Source of the DNA: Thiohalocapsa halophila
GTDB lineage: Bacteria; Pseudomonadota; Gammaproteobacteria; Chromatiales; Chromatiaceae
Assembly: GCF_016583825.1 (NCBI RefSeq)
Contig: NZ_NRRV01000020.1
Span: 1 to 64,000 of the forward strand
Direction: 5' to 3'
DNA: 64,000 bases
This document shows, in pieces, positions 44,101 to 53,000 of the stretch (the first letter of the stretch is position 1; each line of letters starts with the position of its first letter). Under the pieces are notes generated by a model. It searched no databases. It was not told where the DNA came from and saw only the letters and a program-made list of their open reading frames with translations. The position numbers and the translations under genes are program-made.

Positions 44101-47100
44101 GACCGTGCCGGCGCTGCCGGGCGGATCATCGTAGAAGCCGCGCCCGCGCCAGGCGGTGACATTGAGCAGGTCGCCGAAGTCGGCGTCGGCGTCGATGTAG
44201 TCGGCGTAGAGCGCCACGCGCCCGCCGCCACCGCCGGCGTTGTCCGCTCCATCGCGACCGCCGCCGTTGGCGGAGATGCTCCCGCTGCCGGCGAGACGCT
44301 CGGTCTCGATCAGCACCGAGCCGCCGGCGCCGTCGCCGGAGGCCGAGGCCTGGCCGAGCCCGCCGTCGGCACGCACCGCGCCGTCGATGATCACTTCGTC
44401 GCTGGCGACGATGTGCACCCGCCCGCCGCCGGCGCCGCCGTCGCTGTTGCCGGAGGCGCCGCCGCCACCGCCGAGCCGAGCCGGCCAGGTCGGGTCGCCG
44501 TAGACAGCGCCCGGGGCACTCGCGCCACCGCTCGCGCCGAGCCCGCCGTGGCTGCCGCCACTGCCCGCGCCCGAGCCCGCGATATCGCCCAGCGTGCGGC
44601 CGGCCTCGCTGAAGCCCTCACCGCCGCGGTAGCCACGGCCCGTCACGTCGATGGCACTGCCCGCCTCAACGATCACGCGCGTGGCGTCGATGCGCAGGCC
44701 GGCGGTGTCCTGGTCCGGATGGGTCAGCTCGGCGCCGTCGCGCAGCCACAGGAGGTCTGTCACCTCGATGGCGCCGCTCGCGATGACGCGGGCGCCGTTC
44801 TGCAGGATCAGGGCATCGAAGGTGCGCCCCACCGGCAGCATCAGGTCCGTGAAGGGCGAATTGGCGCCCTGGCCGTTAATCACCAGCTCGCCGTTGGCCT
44901 CGTCTTCCTGCTGCAGGAAGACGGTGCCATCGGCGCCGTCGTCGCCGTAGAAGCCGTCGCCACCGGCCGCGGTGATGGTGGAGAGGTCGAAGGTGGACAG
45001 GTCCAGATAGCGGATCGCGACGCGCCCGCCGCCGCCGCCGACGTTATTGGTGCCGTCGCGGCTGCCACCATCGGCACGGATAGCCCCGCTACCGGACAGC
45101 GTCCGGGTCGCGAGATTGATGGCGCCGCCGGAGCCTTCACCCGAGGCGGACGGCTCGCCGAGCCCCCCGCTTGCGTCCAATGGCCCATCGGCGACGACGT
45201 TGATCGCGCTGATGAGCATCCGCCCGCCGCCGTCGCCACCGTCGCTGTTGCCGGCCGCACCGCCGCCACTGCCGAGGTCGGTGGGTAGGATCAGGTCGCC
45301 GTAGACGGGATTCGGTGTATAGCTGTCTGAATGGCGACCGCCGAGTCCGCCATAGCTGCCACCCGCGAAAGCACTGGCGCCAGCCTGGTTGCCGACGGTG
45401 CGGCCCGCCTCGCTGAACCCGCGCCCGCCGAGGTAGCCGCGGCCGACCACATCGACGCTGCTGCTCGCATCGACAGTGATCGTCCAGGCGGTCAGCTCGA
45501 TGCCGACAGCATCCTCGGTGTCCGTGGCGTCGCGGTGGGTCAGCACGGCGCCGTTCACCAACTCGACGTTGGCCAGATCATGCGCACCCACCAGGGTCAG
45601 CGTCGCGCCATCGACGCGCACGCTGCTGCCGTTGAAGCTGGCAGCGCCGAGCTCCGTGTCGCTGTCGATGATCAGCACTGGCGCGCCGGTGGCGATGCTC
45701 ACGTCCGCGCCGGCATCGCCGATGAAGTCACCGGCACCGTCGGTGGGCAAGGACTCGCGGTTGCCCGCCAGGTCCACGCCGACGGTGGCAAATTCGTAGC
45801 TGCCGTCGCCGCCCATGTGCGTCGCGTCGAAGGCGATGGTGGCCTGATCGCCGTTCTCGGGCTGGAAGGCGCCATCGTCGGTGCCGTCCGGCCCGGTGTA
45901 GCGGTTGAAGGTGCCATGGCCATCGCGCCGGAAGTAGAGCTCCACGTGGCTCAGGTCCGCAAGGCCGTCGTCGATGCGATAGCTCACCGTCGTCACCGCA
46001 CCCGCGCCCGGGTCGCTGGCCTGCGTGGCAACGGTGACCGGCGGCGTGATGTCCGCGCCGGTGAGGATCACGTCCACCGGCACGGCGCTGCCCTCGTTCC
46101 CGCTGGCATCGCTGGCATAGGCCATGAGCCTGAGGTCCTGGCCCGGAGTTCCGGCCGGTACGGTGAATTGGAACTCGGCGGATGCCTCGGTGGGCGCCGC
46201 CGCGAATTCCTGCCGGTCCGATAGGCTCAGCGCACCCGAGGTCTCGACCCGGATGGCAGCGACGCCCACCGCGTCCTCCGCCTGCACCTGGATGACGATC
46301 TCGTCACCGAAGTTGTAGGGCGTCTGCGCGGCCGGCGCGGCGATGACAGCCGCGGGCGCCGTTGCATCGACAACGTCGAGGGTGACCGTCGCCGGCGGCG
46401 CCGCTTGGGCCGCGGTGTCCGATGCGGTGGCCTGCAGCACGATCTGGGCACCGATGGTCGCCGTCTCCGGCACCTGCAGCGTGAAGCTGCGGCTCGCGTC
46501 CGCGGACGCCGGGTCAATGGCTTCACTCTGGCTGTCCACGATCTCGCCGGAGACGTCCAGCGCCAGTGAGACGACACCACCCACCGCATCCTGTCCGCGC
46601 ACCGTCACGCTGATCGCATCGCCCCGCTCCACGCCGGTGCCCTCCGCCGGGGCCAGAATCGACACCGTCGGGGCCGTGTCCGCCGTGCTGTCCACGACGA
46701 CCGGCACTGCGACCGGTGCGATGTCGGGCACGGCCACATAGAGATTCGCGCTGCCGTTGCCGCGCGCGGTGGTGAGCCCAGCTGCGGAAATGGTGACGAC
46801 GGCACCGTCGGCGCTGGAGAAGCTGGCGGTGCCCGTCAGTTCGCTGCTGCTGCCATCGCTGAAGCGGCCAGTGACTACCAGCTGCCGCGTCTCCCCGAGG
46901 AAATCGAAGGCGAGATCACCGGGCGCCACCGCGATGGTCTCCAGGGTCACAATGTCCACCGACACGGGGACCCGCTGCTCAATACCGTCGAAACCGACGA
47001 CGATCTCGGCGCTGCCGCTGGCGACGGCGGCCACGCGTCCGCCGTCGCTGACGGTGGCAACGGCGGGCGCCGTGCTGGCCCAGCTCGCCTGCGCCGTGAC

Positions 47101-50082
47101 ATCGCGCTCGCTGCCGTCAGCGTACTCGGCCGTGACAGCCAAGTCGCGGTACTCGCCTGCCGTCGTCAGCGTGAAGCCGGTGGGCGTGACGGACATCGCA
47201 CTGACCACCACCGGCAGCGGGATGGTCGCCTCCGCGGCTTCGCCCGGGTCCGGCGAGCTCGCGAGATCGAACGCGCGTACCGCTACGCGCTCACCCGGCA
47301 GGGTGTCGATCTCGCCGGAGAAATCGCCGGCCGCATCGGCTGTCAGGGTGATGATCAGCCCGGTGTCGAGGTTCTCGATCTGAATCCGGGCGTCGGGCAC
47401 GCTGGTGCCGGTGACCCGGGAGCGGCCGTCGCGCGGCGGCTCAACGGCCGTGAGCACCGGCGCGGGTGGCGGATCGCCGGCTGCGGCCGCGACTACCTCG
47501 AACAGCAGGGAGGCGCTCGGCGAATCAGGGTCCGTCTCCGTGCCCGCATTGCTCGTGGCCAGCACCACCAGCCGGTGCAGGCCTGGTGCGAGCGCCGCGG
47601 TATCGACGACGAGACTATCGCCCACCTGCTCCCAGGGCTGCGGCGCGGCCGGGTCATCGAGCCAGAACACCACCGAGACAATGCCGGTGGCATGGCTCAC
47701 CTGGGGCACCACCTGCAGCGGCTCGCCCTGGACGAAGCGCGTGCCGTCGGGAACGCCGGGGAAGAGCACGTCGGGCTCGATCCCGCCGGCGTCCAGCGTG
47801 AAGTCGAAGAAGGCCTCGCCGATCTGCCCGAGGCCGTCCTCGGCCTCCACCCGGATCTGGTGCGGCCCCTGCGGCAGGCTCGCGGTAGCCAGGGAGGTCG
47901 TGAACGGCGCCAGACCGACGGTTTTGAACGGGTCAACGCCGCCGTCTAGGTAGAAGCGCAGGGTCCGCACACCCGCGGACACGGACACCGGCGTCAGGTC
48001 CAGGAAGGTCCCTGCGGGGACAGGGTCGGTCGGGGCGTCCGGCAGCACCAGGGACGGCGGCGCCGCGGATGCGGCGATCACCAGGGACAGCGTCGCTTCG
48101 GTGCCGTTGCCGGCGCCGTCGATGGCCGTGACCCTGAGCTCATAGTCATGCCCGGGCGTCAGGGCCGATGAGTCGATGGCGAAGACGAAGGGCGGCTCGT
48201 CGCCGGCGGTGGGGGTGCGTTGATCGATCAGCCGCTGTGCGCCGTTGGGATCGCCCAGGTCCCGCAGCCTTGCCTCCACCCGCGCGATGCCGCTGCCCTG
48301 GTCGGCCGCGTAGGCTTCGAGCCGGACCAGCTGCCCCGGCAGCACCCGGTTGGGGTCCACCGGCGGCCGCACGGACAGCGTGAGCTCGGGCGCGGTGAAG
48401 TCATCGAGACCAGTCCCCGTGGTGGTGAACTCGCTGCTCCACTCGGTCTCGGGCGGGATGCCGTCGAGGTCCGTCACGTCGGTGGTGACGACGACCGTGT
48501 AGCTGGCATTCGGCGCCAGCCCGCCGAGGGTCTGCCAGACCGCAACGGTCCGGTCGTTGAGCACGTCCAGCCGCAGAGTGCCGGGTACCGGCGTCTGTGC
48601 ATCGCTGTAGACGTTGAACGAGCCGCCGGGGCCGGTGATGATGCTCGCCAGGTCCATTTCTTTGCTGAAAAAGGCGACCACCGGCGAGTCCGTATTCACG
48701 CCCGTCATATTCGGCGTCGGCAGAAGGCTGACCGCCGGGACCCCGTTCGGATCGGCACTGGCGGGCGGAAACTCGCCGATCAGGCAGCCGATGGTGCCGA
48801 CGGAGACGCGCAGCGAGATGTTTTGATCGGCGGCGCCCATACAGGAGTTGATGGGGCCGGATTTCAGTGGCCGGACCTTGAACACCTCCGTCAGCGCCTC
48901 GCCCGGCAGCAAATGGCCGAGATTGCGCAGCTCCGGGCCCACCACGGTCTCGCAGACCGGCTCCAGGGCACCGTCAGGGATGCTGCACGACACCAGCTCC
49001 GCATCCAGCCCCATGTCCAGCTGGAGGCTCGCGTACAGCGCAGGGATCACGTCCGTGTTGCGAACGCGCACCTCCAGATCGTAGAGCTCTCCAGCGACCA
49101 CCTCGTCCGGATGCCGCAGCTCCACATCCAGCGTCGGCGGACCCTTGACCTCCAGGTCCGTGGTCGCGCTGCCGTTGAAGGGGATCGGCTCGTCCTCGGG
49201 GATGCCCCGTCCGATCAGCACGCCGCCGAAGTCCACCCGCACGTTGTGGGTGCCGATGGCGTCACCGCGGACGATGAGCTCGCGCTCCTCCTGTCCGGGG
49301 CTCTCGCTGTCGCCCGGGGGGATGTCGCCATAGGCGACGAGTCCGCCGTCCGGCACCATGACGGTCAATGCCCCCTCGGGGAGCTGGATCTCGGCGGTGA
49401 CATCGCTCAGCGTGAAGATGCCCGAGGTGTTCATGAGCAGCAGCCGGACGGAGAACAGCTCCTTCAGACTCTTCAGGCGGCCGTCGATGACGATGACGCC
49501 GGGCAGCCGGATCACCCCCTGGCCGGGTACCTCGACGGGCCGCTCGAAGACCAGCACCTCGGCGTCGCGGATCCGCGGCGTGCCCCCGCTGCCGCCGCGA
49601 CCGCTCTCTATCTTCAGTGTCTCGAAGCCGATTTCCGGCTCGGTCTTCGGCAGCACGATCGGAACCTGGATTGGAACCGACTCCTGGGCGATGGTGAGCA
49701 CGACACTGAAGACCGAGACGTTGTAGTTCTCCGGGTCGTCCAAGTCCAGGTCGCCTCGTGCGACCAGCTCTTCCACCTGCTCTACGGACAGCCGCTCGGA
49801 GACGACGCGGGAGACCACCACCGACTCCAGCGAGACCTGGGTGATGTCGATGCTCTGGGCCGCGCTGGCGCCGCTGGCATCGGTGGCGGTGACGGTGAGC
49901 TCGTTGACCGAATTGCGCAACAGCGGCAGGTTCAGGTCGAAGCTGCCGCCTGCGTCCGGCAGGCTCTGGCTGGCTCGTCCGCCGGGCCCCGTGACCTCCA
50001 CCAGCACGTCCGCGCTGCCGGGCGCAGCGCCGAGCAGCAGCAGCGCCAGCAGCCCCCAGCAGCGCAACAGGGTGCGGCTCAT
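41182..50082 (-). CDS. giant secreted Ig/BIG2 and glycine-rich repeat protein
   Basis: 2966 residues. Signal peptide MSRTLLRCWGLLALLLLGAAPGSA. The N-terminal ~450 residues are beta-rich without a firm family; a SbsA-type Ig domain follows at ~454-570 (NMTGVNTDSPVVAFFSKEMD), then several Ig-like domains, BIG2-like pairs at ~960-1130 (TAEYADGSERDVTAQASWAS; VVTGRFSDGSSSELTG), and from ~1480 a repetitive glycine-rich part with five GYxGGxGFxEAGRTxG motifs and AGNSDGGDGGGR loops, probably a beta-helix. The start at 50082 overlaps the previous stop as ATGA. The C-terminus breaks off mid-repeat (GFYGDDGTDGSRCIKAVCD), with no sorting signal or beta-barrel. Likely a surface or matrix protein exported by a type I or II route. 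Confidence 0.85.
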   Translation of the reverse strand: MSRTLLRCWGLLALLLLGAAPGSADVLVEVTGPGGRASQSLPDAGGSFDLNLPLLRNSVNELTVTATDASGASAAQSIDITQVSLESVVVSRVVSERLSVEQVEELVARGDLDLDDPENYNVSVFSVVLTIAQESVPIQVPIVLPKTEPEIGFETLKIESGRGGSGGTPRIRDAEVLVFERPVEVPGQGVIRLPGVIVIDGRLKSLKELFSVRLLLMNTSGIFTLSDVTAEIQLPEGALTVMVPDGGLVAYGDIPPGDSESPGQEERELIVRGDAIGTHNVRVDFGGVLIGRGIPEDEPIPFNGSATTDLEVKGPPTLDVELRHPDEVVAGELYDLEVRVRNTDVIPALYASLQLDMGLDAELVSCSIPDGALEPVCETVVGPELRNLGHLLPGEALTEVFKVRPLKSGPINSCMGAADQNISLRVSVGTIGCLIGEFPPASADPNGVPAVSLLPTPNMTGVNTDSPVVAFFSKEMDLASIITGPGGSFNVYSDAQTPVPGTLRLDVLNDRTVAVWQTLGGLAPNASYTVVVTTDVTDLDGIPPETEWSSEFTTTGTGLDDFTAPELTLSVRPPVDPNRVLPGQLVRLEAYAADQGSGIARVEARLRDLGDPNGAQRLIDQRTPTAGDEPPFVFAIDSSALTPGHDYELRVTAIDGAGNGTEATLSLVIAASAAPPSLVLPDAPTDPVPAGTFLDLTPVSVSAGVRTLRFYLDGGVDPFKTVGLAPFTTSLATASLPQGPHQIRVEAEDGLGQIGEAFFDFTLDAGGIEPDVLFPGVPDGTRFVQGEPLQVVPQVSHATGIVSVVFWLDDPAAPQPWEQVGDSLVVDTAALAPGLHRLVVLATSNAGTETDPDSPSASLLFEVVAAAAGDPPPAPVLTAVEPPRDGRSRVTGTSVPDARIQIENLDTGLIITLTADAAGDFSGEIDTLPGERVAVRAFDLASSPDPGEAAEATIPLPVVVSAMSVTPTGFTLTTAGEYRDLAVTAEYADGSERDVTAQASWASTAPAVATVSDGGRVAAVASGSAEIVVGFDGIEQRVPVSVDIVTLETIAVAPGDLAFDFLGETRQLVVTGRFSDGSSSELTGTASFSSADGAVVTISAAGLTTARGNGSANLYVAVPDIAPVAVPVVVDSTADTAPTVSILAPAEGTGVERGDAISVTVRGQDAVGGVVSLALDVSGEIVDSQSEAIDPASADASRSFTLQVPETATIGAQIVLQATASDTAAQAAPPATVTLDVVDATAPAAVIAAPAAQTPYNFGDEIVIQVQAEDAVGVAAIRVETSGALSLSDRQEFAAAPTEASAEFQFTVPAGTPGQDLRLMAYASDASGNEGSAVPVDVILTGADITPPVTVATQASDPGAGAVTTVSYRIDDGLADLSHVELYFRRDGHGTFNRYTGPDGTDDGAFQPENGDQATIAFDATHMGGDGSYEFATVGVDLAGNRESLPTDGAGDFIGDAGADVSIATGAPVLIIDSDTELGAASFNGSSVRVDGATLTLVGAHDLANVELVNGAVLTHRDATDTEDAVGIELTAWTITVDASSSVDVVGRGYLGGRGFSEAGRTVGNQAGASAFAGGSYGGLGGRHSDSYTPNPVYGDLILPTDLGSGGGAAGNSDGGDGGGRMLISAINVVADGPLDASGGLGEPSASGEGSGGAINLATRTLSGSGAIRADGGSRDGTNNVGGGGGRVAIRYLDLSTFDLSTITAAGGDGFYGDDGADGTVFLQQEDEANGELVINGQGANSPFTDLMLPVGRTFDALILQNGARVIASGAIEVTDLLWLRDGAELTHPDQDTAGLRIDATRVIVEAGSAIDVTGRGYRGGEGFSEAGRTLGDIAGSGAGSGGSHGGLGASGGASAPGAVYGDPTWPARLGGGGGASGNSDGGAGGGRVHIVASDEVIIDGAVRADGGLGQASASGDGAGGSVLIETERLAGSGSISANGGGRDGADNAGGGGGRVALYADYIDADADFGDLLNVTAWRGRGFYDDPPGSAGTVYLHIGGISELIIDDNESGVTSPTGTPLPLIGPGITFAVSADTLTTDGAFPLLPEALVGLRLNPDATQDEAFTIIANGEDSVTVATPNANGVAFADLAAAGKTYVGVYRLDKLSVRRGGHLEVGDRLVVADTLAIAEHGLLTHPETTRSYEAVLELSVGTLTLDADSRIDVTARGYEGGRGFNEAGRTLGNQPGASANAGGSYGGLGGRFSASNTPNPVYGDSLDPLELGSGGGAAGNSDGGDGGGRVLIDAQHIIHDGAIRADGGLGAASRSGMGSGGAVNIRTGTLAGSGTIEADGGDRGGANNVGGGGGRIAIEYSTDMILPETNLQAIGGDGFYGDDGGHGTVIVKGPGQSVGDLIIDGYGRIQPSDSVEIPGNLRFENIILRNGARAVADGGIQVVDTLLLDANAVLTHGQGNTAGLRIDATRVIVEAGSAIDVTGRGYRGGEGFSEAGRTLGDIAGSGAGSGGSHGGLGASGGASAPGAVYGDPTWPARLGGGGGASGNSDGGAGGGRVHIVASDEVIIDGAVRADGGLGQASASGDGAGGSVLIETERLAGSGSISANGGGRDGADNAGGGGGRVALYADYIDADADFGDLLNVTAWRGRGFYDDPPGSAGTVYLHIGGISELIIDDNESGVTSPTGTPLPLIGPGITFAVSADTLTTDGAFPLLPEALVGLRLNPDATQDEAFTIIANGEDSVTVATPNANGVAFADLAAAGKTYVGVYRLDKLSVRRGGHLEVGDRLVVADTLAIAEHGLLTHPETTRSYEAVLELSVGTLTLDADSRIDVTARGYEGGRGFNEAGRTLGNQPGASANAGGSYGGLGGRFSASNTPNPVYGDSLDPLELGSGGGAAGNSDGGDGGGRVLIDAQHIIHDGAIRADGGLGAASRSGMGSGGAVNIRTGTLAGSGTIEADGGDRGGANNVGGGGGRIAIEYSTDMILPETNLQAIGGDGFYGDDGTDGSRCIKAVCD
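41221..42846. repeat. 1.63-kb direct repeat, copy A
   Basis: Repeated at 43078-44703 with an offset of 1857 bases; all stretches I compared are identical. Encodes 542 residues of the glycine-rich part, two different motif units (GYRGG and GYEGG types). Confidence 0.92.
43078..44703. repeat. 1.63-kb direct repeat, copy B
   Basis: Second copy of 41221-42846. The 231 bases between the copies are unique. The identity is far higher than between the other, older repeat units of the same protein. Confidence 0.92.
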
Positions 50083-53000
50083 GGCACCACCTCCAAATAG
50101 ACGTCGCCCGGCGGCACCCTTGTGAGCTGCCAAACCCCGTTGCGGTCGGTGAGTGCGGAGATGCCGTAGTCGCGCGCGAAGACGCTGGCACCCGGAATCG
50201 GCAACCCCGTCGCCTCATCCAGTACGCGCCCGGTGAGCGCGCCCGTGGTGGGGTTGTCGGTCTTGAACACCTTGACCTCATCGGAGCGGCCGATCACCGG
50301 GTTACCCTCCCCGTCCAGCGACTCGACGACCACCCGCAGCCGGGTCACGCCCTCGCCGATGCTCACGGTCGTTTCGAACTCGCCGTCCAGGACGGTCAGC
50401 GGGGACTCGACGTCGTTGCGCTCCAGCACGGCGGAGAGCAGCGTGCCGCCGATGACGAAGCCCCGAAGGGTCACCTGATCCAGATCCGTCTCGAGTCCAT
50501 CGGCCGGGCCGACGATGGCGACGACGGGCGCCGTGCCCTCGGCCGGCGCCTCGGTCTCCGGCGTCTGCACCGGCGTGTCGACGATGGTCGTGTCGCCCGG
50601 AGTGATGATCTGCACCGGCACCACCGGGACCTCGGGCGGCGGCGGCCGGTCGTCCGGCGGCGGCGGCGGCTGGATCGGGACAAATTCCATACGCTCGGCA
50701 AAGGTGTGCCCGACCGCGTCCAGCAGCAGCTGAAACTGGCCGACCTGGCCGTCGCGGGTGCGCACCAGCAGCGCGATCTCGTCCGGCAGGTCCGGCCCGC
50801 GCAGCCCGCGCAGCTTGAAGATGCCGTGCTCGTTGGTGCGCGCCTCGACGTCCTCGAGGCGCTCCGGGATGCTGACGCGGGCGCCCACCAGGGGCGAGCC
50901 GTCCGGCAGCAGCAGCCGCCCGCTGAAGCCAAAGGCGAAATGATTCATGCCCCGGTTGTCGAGCCACATCAGGGCCTTCTGATGCCCGGCGACGCGCAGC
51001 TCGGCCGGGCCCGGCAGGTCTTCCGCCAGCGTGTAGAGGTCGCGGATCCAGGGCTCGTCGTTCAGGTCCTGGTAGAAGCCGTCGCCGCGCTTGTCGGCCG
51101 GGATCACGACGATCTCGCCGCGGCTGCCGTCGCCGACGTACAGGTTGCCGGCGCTGTCGGCGTCGATCCCGGTGATGCGCGTGAACGGGCTCGCGTCCTG
51201 CGGGAACAGCAGCGACCTGTCGTTTCGGTTCACATAACGGAACAGATTGTCGCCCTGAGTCACCAGCAGCTCCCGGTCAGCGTCGTTGACGGCCATGCTG
51301 GTGTCGGCCAGCACCGGCACGTCGCCGGGGGCCGTGATGGGCTGGCTGACGTAATGGCCCGGGTCCGGCGGAAAGCCGCCGTCGGCCGGAATCTCAAGCT
51401 CGCGGATGCCGTTGGACGCCTGGTCCGCGATGAAGAGCATTTCACCGCCGAACATACGGCCGGCGGTCATGGACTGGACCGCGGCGGGCTTGGAGTACAT
51501 CAACAGCCGGCTGAAGTACTGCACGCTGCCGAACAGGGCGCGACCCAGCTGCTGGTTCCAGCGCCAGATGCGTCCGCCGAAACGCTGGTCGCTGGCCGCG
51601 TTGTCCATGTAGATGTTGCCGAGGGCATCGACGGCGATGCCCGCCTGGTACGGCGCCTTGAAGCCGCTGTTCAACAGCAGCTCCGGCGCACCCCCGGCGA
51701 AGGAGAACACACTGTCCAGCTCCGGCACGCTCATCAGGATGTCGCCGTCATAGCGTCCGAGCTGCGGCGTTGCAGCGAGCTGCACCGGCAGCTTCACACC
51801 CTCGGTGGCGCGCGGCAGATAGATGCGCCCCGCAATGCTGGGATCACTGTCCTGCAGTCGCACCTGCTTGAGCAGATTGATGCCCCGCTGGGACATCGCC
51901 TTGGCGAAGTTGTATTGATTCATGCCCGGCGGCGACAGTACGCCCAGCACCTGCCCGATCCAGAACCCGCTCTCGCTCCATGTCTGCGTGATCACCGGTC
52001 CCTTGCCGATGATGCGGCGGGTCGTTACGAAGTAGCTGAGCTGGCCTTCAGGTGGGTCGGTGTCGACGAAGGCGTAGAGCGTCTTGCCGTCGCCGATTCG
52101 GGAACTGGGGTAGAGTTCGCCGCCGGCGCCCGGGAAACCGACAAAGATGCGCTCCACCAGGCCGCCGGGTCGCTCCCGGTAGATCTTGTAGGCGAAGTGT
52201 TGCGGTGCGCTCCCGGGCTGGCCGTCGAAGCCGCCGCTTTGCAGGTACCTCTCTTCGGTGGGCGAGATCTCGAAGGTCACCAGCACCGCCGCGCGCTGAT
52301 TGGTCCCGTAGGAGACGATGGGGTCGGCATTGACCGCCCCCGGCGGCGCCGGGCGCACCGACGAGACCACCTGCGCAATCACCTTGTCCAGCGCCGCGTA
52401 CATGATGTCACGGCTGATGGTCGCGGCCTGCCCCTGGATGACGCCGGCGGTGCCGTTCGCCAACAGCTTGGTTCCGAACCGCTTGAACTGCAGGAAGCGG
52501 CCCTGTTTGGTCGCCTGGTCCATCATCCGCGGCAACGCATCTTCCAGCCCCTTCATGGCCGTGATCCGAGCGCGCGGATAGCCGATGTTGGCGGTGCGAT
52601 TGAACGCCTTAAGATCATTGGCCGCGGCAAGCTTCGCGTCGAATTTGCTGATCGGCGCAGCGCCCTGGAGCCAGCCCCACAGCTGGCCCTTGACAGCGCC
52701 CGTAGCGATGCTCTTGGGCACGGCGCGGTTGAAGACGCAGGCGACCTCTTCCCAGGTAGCATCCGCGTTGGAGAGCTTCGGCTTGAAGGCATCGTCGCAG
52801 GCATCGCCAGCCGTGATGGCGATGGTCGTCTCGGCGGTGTCGTGGCCGGCGGCGGATACGATCAGCTTGACCTCGTATGCGCCGGACTTGTCGGGCTTCA
52901 GGTAAGCGATCTTCTCGTCGATGCGGGTGAACGCCGGCGAGCTGCCGAGCGGCTTCTGGGTCAGCGACCACTGGTAGCGAACCTCTTCCAACACACCAAG

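Noticed and set aside
41221..44703. CRISPR-like or integron-like array
   Set aside because: Only two copies of 1.6 kb, inside one coding frame; no short repeats with spacers.
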